Below the pieces are notes generated by a model that saw nothing but the letters and a program-made list of their open reading frames with translations, was not told the origin of the DNA and searched no databases. A DNA stretch of 64,000 nt from Stratiolaelaps scimitus. Its lineage: Eukaryota > Arthropoda > Arachnida > Mesostigmata > Laelapidae. Below, in pieces: positions 12,101 through 24,687 of this stretch (positions are counted from its first letter, which is position 1; each line of letters starts with the position of its first letter). The stretch is from NCBI GenBank assembly GCA_019614645.1, contig JABWDB010000038.1:310001-374000 (forward strand). The letters are read 5' to 3'. A program made the translations under genes and the position numbers.

Positions 12101-14872
12101 GGTTAGTTGACAGGAAGGCCCAATTGAGACGGGCATACATACCGCTTAATCTGTGCCGGTGGTACTCGCGTTGCGTCGACGGATCTACAGCCTCCATCCA
12201 CCTCTATATCGCTAGCCCAAACCACTACGCGCTAAGCAGTCTCCGTCATGATCGGGATGCATTCGAGTGGCCACTTCGCCCGTCATTGGTCATTCGTGAG
12301 TCGCTAGATGGAGCGTGGGATCTTTTCAGTAGTGCAACAGCTAATGCGGTATATTGCAGTAGGAGTCAATTTGTGTCGATAAATGACGAACAGATGAACA
12401 TCGGTCCGCTCTGGTCGCACGATGACATCGACAAGATATATATATATATATATATTACTTATTTTATTTTTAGTCATGTTAAGCATAACTAACGTAATAA
12501 TTAATTATAAATACATAATTCTGTGTTTTTATCTGAAGTTTCACCGTACACAGGAACACATCTGTGCGTACATCTACGATGACTGCATGGACTGCAGTTG
12601 GCATACGTGGCCTAGGTAGATGTGATACGAATCGACTCCATTATTCGCATCGCTTGATGACCCCAGTCCTGAACATTGCAGCTGCCTCGACGTTTGAAGT
12701 CCACTCTGGTCGAGCAGTTCCAAATTGCCCTTATACTGGAGTCTGTCGGAGTCTGTGGACGAAATTGTGTTAAATCACATCAGATATATCTCTCCCCATC
12801 CACGGATAGGTCACATGAGGGATATATTTATATTTATGATGCAAAGTGGCGCACTGTCGGGCACCGCCTCTGTCAGACATATCTGAAAGAACAGGTGCCC
12901 ATCCACCGATCGGATTCGAGTCGGCAGTCATTGGCTACATCTCCATTTCGCCCATGCCCGCCCGGTCACGTAACATCCACAGACGACAGTCGAATAACAT
13001 ATCGTTGTGCGAACTACAAAATGTTTCTGCGCTATACCGTGATTGTACTAAACATAGACGGGACAAAACATAAAGACCCAGTGAAGACTCAGCTAACCGC
13101 AGCTAATATCCAGCTATAGTTGATACCGCCGTTGGAAATCCAATCACAACAACGGACGGACTATATCAACCGTCGGGGTGATGTAGTTCATCGGCAGCCT
13201 TTGTGAACAATGGCGGGACATCTAACAGACGGCAATTTCACGAAACGATTGGGTACGCGACCGTACATACTGTGGATGTAAGGCAGGTCGCAGCGATAAA
13301 GCATCCTTCATCCAAATGAGATTTCCGAGAGTTAAGTACCCACTCGACGCGGCTTCGAAGTGAATTCGATTGTCAATTCACCTCCGCGATTTCTCAGTGA
13401 CGTCAAGTCTCGATTGGTCTGATCTAAGACCGAATGAAATGTCTGTCGCTCGTCGCTCTCAGGTGTTACATTTCAATAGAAACTCGAACTGGTCGAGGAT
13501 TTACGAAACGAAGAAGGACCAAATATTCTCCTCGTTGGCTGTAGCCACAGCGTTCTAATTAGTGTTTCTCACAAAAACGTTTTGTCTCTTTTTTTATTAC
13601 ATATTCAGGCTCTACTTCATGAATTCTCTTCGGTGTCCGACATATCCCACCAAACACACACACACACATACACCTTTACATATAACCTATATGATGTACA
13701 GGGATTGTGGCTGTTCATAGAGCAGGGTGCCGAAATGTATAAGATATCTACGTGCATTCGTATGCTGCGCTTGGTGTGATGGATCAGAAAGACGCGCGCA
13801 AATGATCACCATTGAGTCAGTAGCAGCTCATTGATTCATTCGTCGAATCCGGTGTGGGGCTGGGGGCGTCCAGAAATCAATAGAGAATAATCGATAGAGA
13901 GTCGGGGTCGTGGCACCGAACGGATCTTCGGGAAGAAGGGAATTCTATTGGGGTTTCTATAGAAATGAGTGAGTGTACACAATGCGGCAGTGTTGTGGCA
14001 TGCGCGTGCAGCACGCCAAATGGAAACCATCATTATATATATATATATCATACTGGTATGATGACAGTGATGATCCTGACAGTGTTCTTCTTCTTCCGGC
14101 CCCAGCGGGCGCGTGGGCGGTACGAGTCGTTCCCTTTTCATCGTTGTATCTTTTGATGTGGACTGATATACTACTCGTGTATCGTACAATGTATATATAT
14201 ACATATATGTAATAACTGTTGAAGATGGTTTACTCGCAGCATCTTCGCCACAGCATTAGAACCTAAGTCTGTAGAGCCTCTTTGGTGATATGGTACCACG
14301 ATGAAGAAAATAAACTGCAACAGAAACCGAAGCGTAAAATTTGAGAGAAATAGGGTGGATAAGTTGATCATCATCTGAACGGATTGATTTGACGAACTCG
14401 GCTTTTAACCAACAAAGTATAGCAAAGCAAAATGACAGTATGAAGTTTTTTTGTGCTACTTGCTTGTTACCAACGACCGTTATCAACTGTTCGTGCAGCA
14501 ACTATCTACGGGATGCGACCAGGAGTAAAGTTACAGCCTTGTGGCCATAACTTTGCTGGCAATGTTGCTAAAGCAATTATCACCATTCACTAATCAAGTC
14601 TTCGCGTAATTTCAACAGTCAGTCGCCGCATGCTCCAACACTGTGCGACATGTCACAATATGCATGGGCGTGCTCTATAAACCAATGCGGACGGTCTTAT
14701 AATGGAAATATATCAATGGTTCTATCTATATGTGCAATTTGTCTACAATTCAGCTATAGATATGAGGCTATCCTTGTTGCATGCTGCTCGTTTGATTCAT
14801 GCTGCTGCGGCGGTGAACGATTTCATATTCAGGTAGGTTCTAGATTCCGTCAAGCGGACGATACCCGGAAGC

Positions 14873-14886
14873 GATTCTGTATCGTT
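14873..14886. repeat. Target-site duplication, left copy
   Basis: GATTCTGTATCGTT, identical to 14937-14950. The pair brackets the truncated retroposon tail. Confidence 0.85.
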
Positions 14887-14936
14887 AAATAAACTTTTCG
14901 GGCTGATGCACAGCGAACATTTAACGTCCACGGTCG
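14887..14936 (-). mobile_element. 5'-truncated SINE tail with 14-bp target-site duplication
   Basis: On the minus strand this 50-bp insert reads GTGGACGTTAAATGTT, then a segment ending CAGCCCGAAAA and an A/T-rich tail. The same block occurs at 55196-55240, and the first 18 bases at 50716-50733. The insert is flanked by the exact repeat GATTCTGTATCGTT at 14873-14886 and 14937-14950. A 5'-truncated copy with a 14-bp duplication is the signature of target-primed reverse transcription. So this is a dead retroposon copy that kept only its 3' end. Orientation is set by the A-rich tail lying at the low-coordinate end. Confidence 0.8.
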
Positions 14937-14950
14937 GATTCTGTATCGTT
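14937..14950. repeat. Target-site duplication, right copy
   Basis: GATTCTGTATCGTT, identical to 14873-14886, on the other side of the 50-bp insert. Confidence 0.85.
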
Positions 14951-16099
14951 GCCGATGTCATAGCATCCTATCACTGTCAGTAGATTGCATCCATTGTCAC
15001 TCATCAACCGATTCACCCGTACAACGAGTCGCCGTCTTCTTCAGCCAAAAGAGAAATGTCCTGTAATGATAGAGAGATGGGACGATGTAGCTGTACGAGT
15101 TGAAACCACTTCTACCGAGTAAGTATTTACTACTTCTACTAGAGCGATAGCTATTTCGACTCAGCAGCACTAAAAGTATCATTACTACGATCGAATGTCA
15201 ACGGTGGGCTCAATGCTAACCCGTTACGTCTACTCGGTCTCTTTGCGTCGGTACCTCTTGAGATCGTAACTCACTCGGCAGGGCTTAATATAAATTCATG
15301 GAATGTGCTGACGGACTTGCATTTATTCTTGCTCCTCCGTTGTTTCCATCGAAACAGAATATGTGTATAGCACTTTAACAAGTGAGAGAGAGAGAGAGAG
15401 AGAGCGAAAGAGAGACATTGTGAGATCTCAAATGAATGCAAGAAGAACTCACCACTGACGTTTGACGGTCTGAGGTCGTGAGTGACAATCAATTGCAGCG
15501 ATGCTCGTGTAACTAGCCGTTGTAGACTAGCAACTGGGAAACAATCACCATGGTTGGCTGGAGTGGCTGGTCACTAATCAGAGTTCTACTGATGGCGATA
15601 TGAAATAGCACATTTCGACGCAACAGGGATCGGATTTTACTGTCGTCCTGTCGGAATATTCCAATTCTAAAGACGTATGCGAAGGCAGCCGATTCATGAT
15701 CCAACGCTTTTGTTGTGATTCGCGAGTTATTTTGTCCGTTATCCTTTCTGCAAAGAGAAAAACCATCACAAATATGAGTTGACAGCGTGATTCTATTGTG
15801 CACACGTTCGCCATTCTTCTGAAATCAAGTGGAGAAGCGCTCGAACAAATTGATACGGTTATATCGATATGCTGGTACTTGTTATAGGAATACCAACTCG
15901 CATTGCGTGGACCGTCACTACTCCAGATCAGAGCCGTTTACCCATTTGCCCATCCGCACCTGTGTATGTAAGGTTGTCCCCGTTCCTCGATTTTGGGCGT
16001 GGAGCGTTGCTTCTGCGTATAATGCAGCACAACTAGGCACACCAGTGAGCCGTTATGGTACATACGCATCCACACAAACACACGCACACACAACTCGGT

Positions 16100-17300
16100 A
16101 CATAGGATAGGCTAGCTTTGAGGGAAGAGCCAGCGACTATGGCCTCTGGCCTCTGCCCCAGAGCATCCAGAGGCTGGCTAGAGAGCTGAGGGTCTCTAGG
16201 AGCCGCCGTAGCAGCCTTTTGGTCATTCAGCGACTCGCTTGACCATCTTGTTGGCCCTCACTGTGCACTCAGCATAGGCAGGGCCTGCGCCGCACCCAAC
16301 GAGTACCTACCTCGTCCTGTCGCTCATCTTGGCTCCATCCCTGTTTGGCCGCCTACCTGCAGACTCCTGTTCTGCGTCTGGCTTCTAAACGTCCGGCCAC
16401 TGCATGCCCCTTCCACTATTGCTTCTATTGCCATAGCTATCTAAACGACTTTGCCATCACCGGAGCAGCTATACGGCTGTAGCGTATACCACTACCCTTT
16501 CGCCGATTCAGATGGGTATCATCGTCTAACCTTGCTGGTATTGCCGGCTGGGATTACTCCCCCTTCTTGCCCCCACCCCGACACAGCATCTCCAGCACGT
16601 CGTCCCTTGCCCGACAAAGAGAAATACAATTACGGGACAAGAGAACAGCAACGGGGAGAATGAGCGATGCCAATGGACTTGTCCCTTCTCGTGGTTTTCC
16701 TAGGAAAGCCAAGACGATGTAAAGACGGCTGACAGCGATCCGTGAATGAGCCTGCACGAGAGAGTCAGCTTTAGTCTTGGAGATATTATAGTTCTTCCTC
16801 CACTCAGATGCCATTGGCGGACGGGAGGACAGGCATACAGACAGAGACACTGACGAAGTCGCGTGGCGTGAAGTGAGACATCAACCAGTCTTTTGCTGCT
16901 GCTGCTGCTTCTGCTGGGGAGGCTCTCGGTGGAGTCCCTTGCCCTGACAGCGCCTCCGTTGGTCTCGAGGTGTAGAGACCATACGGAGTACGGACCGGTG
17001 CAGTAAAGGGAATAGAGAAGAAAAACGATAGAAGAACAGAGCAGCGACCCAGTAGCAGCAGCAGCAGCAATAGCCGCTGCTGCTGCTGCCGTCATCCCTC
17101 GTACTTTACTATTGTATGTAGTGGCGTGGGCGGTTGGATCGTGAAGGTAGTACTACCACTATGAAAGGGATTCGGATGACCTTGCCCCAGTTGGTGCTCC
17201 ATGCGAGGCCCGAAAGGGCGTGGTTGGTTACTCAATACTTCCACATCCATGGACGGACATGTCGCTCTCGTTTGCCTAACCCCCGTGTACCACTGCTTGG
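16100..17300. other. GC/pyrimidine-rich patch in intron 1
   Basis: A C- and T-rich stretch (16200-16620) is followed by CTG and CAG repeats. Frames on the minus strand (17095-16700 and 17070-16804) read these repeats as poly-Ala or poly-Leu. I see no domain or splice-site support and call no gene. GC-rich patches of this kind could be enhancers or unrecognised exons. Confidence 0.35.
17053..17089. repeat. Inverted CAG / CTG trinucleotide hairpin
   Basis: A run of five CAG units (to about 17069) is followed after a few bases by a run of CTG units (about 17075-17089). The two runs are reverse complements, so the strand can fold into a near-perfect hairpin of about 15 bp with a short loop. Confidence 0.75.
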
Positions 17301-19200
17301 CCTGATGGCCTAGTGCACCAGTACCGATTTAGCAGTATAAAGGGCCGTCGAGAAAAAAAAGGGAACATTGAAAACCCTGCTCACGAGGTGATTAGAGAGA
17401 TACGGAGACACAGTTGTACCAATTAGGTTGTTGTTTTTTCATTGCATCTATTGTCCGTGGGGGTGAAGTTATCGAAATGTATCACAACTATTGGAGGAAA
17501 TTCAAATAGAACATATGCTACTATGTTTTTATAATATGCCACGCTACTTGAGTATACCTTTCTACCGTGTTAAGCCAATAGTATAATTCATTAATAATTG
17601 TTTCACGAGGTAATGTTTTAATAATTCATACTAGTGCAGCTTCGAACGGTTTTCAATAGGCATCGATGTGTGCTTGTAGCCACTTTTTCACTGCTGATAT
17701 ATACGCACACTCTGACACATTCGATGTAGAGTGACATATTGATGGCGACCTGTGATGACTTGGTATTGTTTTGTCATTTTGGTTGTTCCAACCCAAGAAA
17801 TGGGCACATTTATAGTCAGCTGTGTCAAAGCACTCCACGAATCGTCATGACCGGAGTCATCTCAGCGTTGGACGCTTCATGAGGGGGCGAGCTTCTCGTT
17901 CTCTAGCAGTATTCTCATCGGTTGTAGAAAAATACAACCGCGAACTGAAAGAGGCTAATTCCGTCATCGTGATTCTGCTCTCAGTAATTCCGGAACCGCT
18001 GTTAGTGACACTCTGTACTTCTTATAAATAAATAAATAAGTAGGCAACCTCGGAAAGCGTTCCCTGACATCATTGACAGATATTCAATACGAGCTCGGTC
18101 GGTAGAGAGGCCATCCATTTATTATTTATTTATTTATTCATTTCGCCCATTGCAGAGGCCCGGACACAAACGCACCGTTGTTACAAATGTAACAAACAAA
18201 GATACACACACACACACAGACAAACGCATTTACATTCATACGGCGACACATAGAGAATCGCCATTCAGGTGTGGAAAATTCTCTGGCACTGTTTTCCAAT
18301 ACGACGACGATGATGATGATGATGATGATATGAGAATGTTCCTGCTGCACAGTGAATGAATATAGCACTGTCAGTGTCCCCGACGATGGCTGACTCACAG
18401 CATGTAGCGACCAATAGCATTAATGTGTGCCAAATGATTTGCATTGCATTGCTCCACTTTGATTCGTATTGAACCATATCGATTTCGTTGCGACAACCAC
18501 AAAATCAAATGCGTTGAGACTCGAGAAAGATGTTTAGACGTCTGCCGGTGAGTTAAAAGCGGCGCTGTTTGTTTGTGCCGGCTAAAAATGACGAAAAGCT
18601 GGGCGTGGACCAATTGTCGTTCGTCATCGTTGGCCTCTCGTCAATTCAAACGAAATTTACAAACAGTTCTATACTTTCTAATATAAAATACATATTGTTA
18701 ATATGTACCTCTCTCTCTCTCTCTCTCTAGTATATTAAACAAAATTATTACTAGAATCACACTACTGTTCGAGTTGATTAGAGCAAAATGAACTGTGCAG
18801 CCTACTACGACTACGTTATGCATTTTCATAACATTTCATCGATATATACGATGGAGAAAAAGAAATCATCTTGTTATCGAGAATCGAAGCAAAGTGCCCC
18901 TAATAAGACTCTCGTCTCTTTTTGCATCTGTATTAAATCACCATGATTAAACGTACGAATGATTAAATAGACAATTAGCGGTGACTATCAACTAAGCAAG
19001 ATCTAACATGTCGGAAGGGAGCGAGGTAAAAAGGGGTCTGCTTACAGTTGAGTACAACAAACGTCTCACAGTTAAATGAAAATAGGCATCCAGCTAAGCA
19101 AGAACTAGGGTTTACAGTTTGAACAGATGCGTCAACTAGAATTCTGCTGCTTCACTACCTCACAATAATAACTCGACATGGTGTAGCCATCACTTGGGAG
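17300..19200. other. Intron 1 segment: AT-rich, no gene seen
   Basis: Contains CA repeats near 18205, a GAT run near 18305-18330, a CT run near 18711-18729 and the inverted AAAT/ATTT pair at 18021-18138. No coding or RNA gene signal. Confidence 0.45.
18021..18138. repeat. Inverted (AAAT)n / (ATTT)n pair with 15-bp arms
   Basis: ATAAATAAATAAATA at 18024-18038 is the exact reverse complement of 18123-18137. About 84 bases lie between the arms. The pair could form a stem-loop. It may be two independent tetranucleotide microsatellites or the remnant tails of two retroposons in opposite orientation. Confidence 0.75.
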
Positions 19201-20300
19201 GGGTCCAGCCCTTCTTCAAGTGATTTGCCCTTTTGCAATCGTGCCAGCCTCGTATAGAGCACGAGCTAAACGTGAAGTTCGTCACCGACGCAACAGCAAA
19301 ACATCACTGATATTTTTGAAGACAGGACGAGACCACTCACGTCATCGAACGTCGCCCCGTCTCGGACAGAGACAGACAGAATTATCGAGAGGGAACCACG
19401 GCGGGGTTGAAGACATCGAACGCAGTGAAGTGCACAACCACCACCGCCGCCGCCGCCACCAACAGCAGCCACTATAGCCGCTGCACGATGAAGTGATAGA
19501 ACGGCACCCAAATATTTACTCTTTTTCGCTAAGCTTAGTTTAGCTCAGCTTAGGAAAAGACAGACGAGGGCGAGAAGTAAAAAAACACACACCGTTTTGC
19601 CGAAGGAAAGATTGAAGTCGTACGGACTGACTGAATGTGATGGCCGATAAGGGTTGAGAAGGTGGTGCAGCAGCAGCAACAGCAGCAGCAGCAGCCACCA
19701 CACGATCGTTATAAATCCAGCTTGCTGTAAATAGTCGTATCATGGTAGCCGATTAGTTACGATAGCCGATGGACGGAGACGGGAGAAGGACAGGAGAAAA
19801 ACGTCTAAATCATTTGTAGCTTGGTCAATGTCTCTCATTGAGTTAACCGTCACCATCATCATCGTCGTCGTCTGTTTGGCCATCTGTCAACTGTCGAGTA
19901 GCGTCTACCCACCACCACCACCAGCACCACTGATTCAGTTGTTGCAGGGCGGCAACGGCAGCGGTACTCAGTGGTTGTGGCCTCTGCTTCGCGAGTCTCG
20001 TCACTTCGCCTTTTGTCTGCTCACAATTGCGATCAGTGATCGAAGTGCTGACTTTACCACTTCTTCATCATCTGTCCGGGTGGCAATCTTCGTTTTATAT
20101 TGAAGTTGTTGTTGCTGTTGTTGCCGTGAACGTTGCTTCCTTCCCCGTCGCTGTCTCGTTCTCTCCTTGTCAGAAGCTCTCTTTGTCCGGTTGTGTTAAG
20201 CCCTGCTGCCGGGCCTATAACGCATACGGCGGTGCAGCGACCAGATAAACAGAGCCGCCTGACACGGCTGATCTACAGTGGTGTTGCTGAAAATGCATCA
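19200..20300. other. Triplet-repeat-rich patch in intron 1
   Basis: Holds a CCG-type run near 19440-19460, a CAG run near 19670-19700 and further CTG/TTG runs near 20105-20125. All long frames here translate those runs. No gene call is supportable. Confidence 0.4.
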
Positions 20301-21420
20301 TCAGCCGTACACTATACAAAGTATAAACTAGCAAATAGCTCAAGAAAGCTCAAATGGAGCCCAGCGACAGGCGACCCTGTAGACAAGTCAGCCTCGTTGT
20401 CGAACAACGTTATTCAAATTTCGGCTAATGCTTTTCTACGGCCTCGGAAGCTATGAAACTCATGCACCCGTCATCGTAGCAGCAGCAACAGCAGCAGTAA
20501 CTCCAAAAAACAACAAACAAACCAGCCAACAGACCAATAGACAGAATGACATAATGAAATGGGTGATATCAGAATGTTTCTGGATGAAGCACACGTCGGC
20601 ACAGCCTGTATGTCTCTTCAGACAGAAAGTTAAGAAAAAAGGAAGCAGTAAACCTTTTGTTTTTGTAGACTATAAGCTTAATGATATAATTGCATTGAAT
20701 ATTTCCGGTAGTAGACCATCGCTCATTGTCCGTTGTCGTTTGTTGGCGTGTGAACAGTTTGTTCTTATTTCGACGTCTTGAGCCGACAGCTTGTGCTCCT
20801 GCTCTTTTGTGACTTGATACTCCCGTTCTGAGTATTTTTCTGCAATACACACACACACACATACGCACGTTCACGCGGACACAGACACACCTGGTAGGAG
20901 AAAAGTTGAGCGTCCATTGCACGGACCTACGATGGCTGAGCATCATTTCGGACCAAGCACAATTTCAACCCTCAGGTCAACCGTTTTCCCTGTACTCGTC
21001 TGGCTTCTGCTTTTCTATTTACCTCGGTATCCCCTGCCAGCCCTGGCACTGCAATGGTGGATGGGAGTGAGTCTACCTGTTTCCAAAATTGCAAAGCGAT
21101 TCAGCGGCCTCTCTCGATTCAATGACGTTGCTTGGCTGGAACCCCTTTAGGATAGCGGAACGATTTTCGGCACACGTTTAGGCTAAGCATTGCATTGCAC
21201 AGTTTGATATACTCTCTGCCTGTCGACGTTCGAAGTACGGATGTTTTCGATAGTCATTTTGAATCCGATGTGAATGGAACGACATTTGCGGTCATGTCTA
21301 TATACACTACACCATGACTATGCAATATAAGATAGCATTATTTTTAGTAGTTGAACTTTATAGTTACTGAGCAATAAAAATGATTTATTCAAACATGCAA
21401 TAATTAGGAATTAGTTCTTG
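20300..21420. other. Intron 1 segment, no gene seen
   Basis: Contains an A/C-rich tract at about 20475-20545 and a CA run near 20845-20860. Open frames are short and unbiased. Nothing recognised. Confidence 0.4.
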
Positions 21421-21436
21421 GGATTATTTGGGGGGA

Positions 21437-21631
21437 TTAGTTGGGGACCTGGGCCGAGGCCGACATTGTCCCGAGGAAGGCGACGGCATTGCCTCTCTGC
21501 TGCACAGCGAGGGACAGGCGTTGCAGAAGGAAAGATTCTGCGCGCTTGTCCCCGGTGACGCGGACTAGCCTATGGTAGACCCCTTCGAGAAACGTATAGT
21601 AAATCCCACAGCATTTACGCAAGAGAAGCTT
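21437..21631 (-). pseudogene. Possible fossil coding fragment of unidentified element
   Basis: A short GC-rich island in AT-rich DNA. On the minus strand it reads an open frame of about 65 codons ending at a TAA at 21437, with C/G-ending codons in the last two thirds. The tail peptide includes SFLLQRLSLAVQQRGNAV followed by AFLGTM, a regular amphipathic pattern unlike chance translation. No ATG starts it and a stop lies just upstream, so at most it is a fragment. I cannot name the family. A degraded transposable-element or virus-derived reading frame, or an orphan exon, are all possible, as is chance. Confidence 0.2.
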
Positions 21632-24600
21632 ATTCTAGTAAATATCTCATTCACTAGCGATGACGTAGGTGGCGATGATGATTCTGTACGATTCAGCCTA
21701 GGCGCATTTTCGTAGATATCATAGCTTTATCGAAGTACGTGGCAGCAAGAGAACATCAAAACAAATATCTTCAAAAACATTTTTACATGGAAACGCCTCT
21801 TATAGCGCCGCAGTATTTTACTAAATATCACTCAACGCCTGAAAGCGAGCCGGCAGTGGGAGACGGAGGGATTTGATCGCCCGGTGCGCTATTTTTTGAT
21901 ATAGGTTTGGTGACGTCAATATTCGCGCTTGTTAGATGAAGCAAATGAGATGTTGACAACGACAAGCGCCAATCGGTTGCGAGCTGTCAGCGTTACCTGA
22001 TGACTCGACTGGGGACCATGGCAAGAGAAAGACGACTATATAGTTATATGAGTATTTGACCCGCCAAACATTCATTATAAACTCTGCCCTTCGTAATGGA
22101 TGGCAAGCAATGCCTTCAACAGTATCTAATGGACGTCTGTCGGACAGACGAACTTTATCCGTAATATCGTATTTATAGTGGAGCTTTCGTCGGGTGACCA
22201 GCTGTGGACGCGGCGGTTAAGCTCGCCCTTTACCACTCTTTGGACCTCTCAGGCAAGCACGCAGGCTGTCCCTCCCTCCCTCTCTCTCTCTCTCTCTCAC
22301 GGTATGAGAGAGTGGGATTGCCTCAGGCGATCCCAAGGATTGTCGCACCATGTTGATATAAAGTCTTAAGCAAATACCATACAAATAAAAGCATACATCC
22401 ATATATCTATCTTTCTATCGGCTGAGTTTGTCGTCTCGTCTATTCCATTCATCTCCTAGCGGTGACGGCGGTGCCTGGGAGAAACACTAGTTAATCAAGA
22501 ACGATGTTAGCTCATTGAAGTTTTGAGTTACGCAACGGCAACAACAGTGGCCTCTCGGACATCAGTGGGCTCGTCTCATCTCTGACCGAGAAATCGTACC
22601 ATTATAGAAGTTTCCCCAATGGCGGTTGCGTTGACGCTGCTCTAAACAGCAATAATACGATACGGTGACCAACTCGAGTAACTGAATACCCGTTGTTGTC
22701 ATCGCTACTATTGCTGTCCTCAAACAATTGAATTAAGCCATTGGGCCAATGGACCCACAATAGTTGGACTTCTTACGCTACCAACCCAGCGCCATTTGAT
22801 GATGGCGGTTTTCAAACAGCTTTTTTTATGGCTGTATGAAGCCAGGCTAATCGCTGCTTCAACGACATCCAACCGTCAACTAAAGGGGCCAATTTCGAAA
22901 ATATTTAATAAAGAGGCTGTGAACCACGTCGCGGAGATTTCGCACTACAATATTGCGCCTGGTATCGATTCAAGGCAACTCTGCTCTTTCTCCAAGATGG
23001 ATCTCATGGATGCATTTGTAACGTGTGAGCAAGGCAAGCCCTTTCGTATTCTCAATGGCGTTCTACTTCCAGGATATTCCTGGTCAATTCCTGCCATTCG
23101 TTCCCCTTCGTCGTCGTCGTCCAATGAGTTGGTGGATTAAGAGGGACTGAAATGTCCACTGACAAAAGGCAACCTCTCCGATATCCTAAGCATCGAAAAG
23201 CGGATCTGCAACACAAATGCAATTATCCAAGGCTGATTAGTGTAAACTGCCCCAATGCGCGCAAACAAATCCGGCGCAGGAGAACAGCGGCAGACGTGAG
23301 GTTAGCGAACTGTATCGAAGTGGCCAATTCGGCGCAGACTAGCTTGCTCGAGAGACCCAGGCAGGGGGTAATTCGTTGCAGATGCCTACTTTCAAAGCTC
23401 CTAGTTTTGTCGCTTTTGTGAGCCGTAGGGGTCAGCTATCGACCAATTGCCAAAGACGGATTTGTGCTTGTTACGCTACCACGTTGCCTCGGCGGTGGGG
23501 TATTGTCTTGCAAGGAGGCGTCGGGCACCCCAACGCTGTGTTTCTGACAGGTGATACTGGGCGCGTAAATATCTAGTGGAGCCTGACGAACACAGCCACG
23601 AATAGTGGCCTCGCAAGCGTCAAACTGTTCCACCTAATCTCACCTCGAATCGTGCGCTTGTCGTTACTGCTTCTCAAAGTACTAAGTCTATATATATATA
23701 TAATATATATCGACTGACTACTGTACTAATCATCAGCTGAACCCGTTCGAAAGAACTGAGGAAAATTGATGCTTTATACTGGAGGGTGACAGAGGAAGAG
23801 AATTCAACAAAATCGATGCCCCTCCATAGATGTGCGAAACATTCTTGCTGACAAAAAGTCAAACGGGTGACACATTTGAGTGTTTAATACGTATTTTGCT
23901 AATGTTGATTAAAAGAAAGATCGGCAGCAATCTTGTTAAATAGCATCTACCAATTGTGCTTATCAAAATTACGTTACAATCAATTGCACTTTCAGGAAAG
24001 CGCCCCAAGTACTAATTGCATTTATCTTTGACGACATCCCCTTCTTCAAAGACATTCGCTAATAATAGAAGTCACATAAGCCTATTCTTTTTCGTAAAGT
24101 GCACACCCGCACACAGGCCAACAGACAGGCCCATATCCGTCCTGATGTCCTTGAATGAAGGTGCAGCAGTCCTTTCTATAATACTACGACATACTGCTTC
24201 TACTTTGACTTTGTCTTTGAGACCTTCAGGCCCAAAGTGTCTCCGTTCGTTTCTCAACTAAGATGGATGATATTATGGCTCAGTAAGTGAGTGATTAAGC
24301 GGGAGAAGGTGTGCGAACGAGGGAGGATTGATTGGTCAGTCGGCGTGGCCTGTCTTGTCAAGACGCCTAAATTAGTCTCTGCGAATATACCGATGCATCC
24401 TGCGAAAGCCGAAGCCGGAATCCTCCCTTATGCAATTCCGTTTTCCAATGAAATTATTCATACATGCCACGAGTCACAGAAATCGAATGGTAAATGCTTA
24501 GAACCGCGAACATCTACGGTTCGCGCAATGGACGAAGAGGGGGATGCCCTCGCTGAAGGCATAGATGGTATGACAGAATTTTTGATATCTATAATAAGTG

Positions 24601-24633
24601 GGGCGATACGTGCGAGAAAAGCGCTCACTTAGC

Positions 24634-24648
24634 ATAATAATAATAATA

Positions 24649-24683
<35 letters not shown>
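24634..24683. repeat. Inverted (AAT)n-(ATT)n microsatellite palindrome
   Basis: About five ATA/AAT units pass directly into about ten ATT units with no spacer. The first arm is the reverse complement of the start of the second, making a palindrome that could extrude as a cruciform. Confidence 0.85.

Positions 24684-24687
<4 letters not shown>

Larger units (their letters stand above)
9200..16100. other. Intron 1 segment: mostly AT-rich, microsatellites, one SINE fragment
   Basis: Holds (TA)n at 12436-12455 and 14034-14048, an AC run near 13657-13670, a GA run near 15384-15404 and a retroposon tail at 14887-14936. The longest frame is 11878-12492 (plus, 204 codons). Its first 180 codons are not simple repeat, but codon use is unbiased and the end runs into TA repeat, so I treat it as chance. 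No RNA genes were recognised. Confidence 0.45.

Noticed and set aside
11878..12492. 204-codon plus frame as a gene
   Set aside because: No codon bias, no domain and no splice signals, and its end runs into a TA microsatellite.
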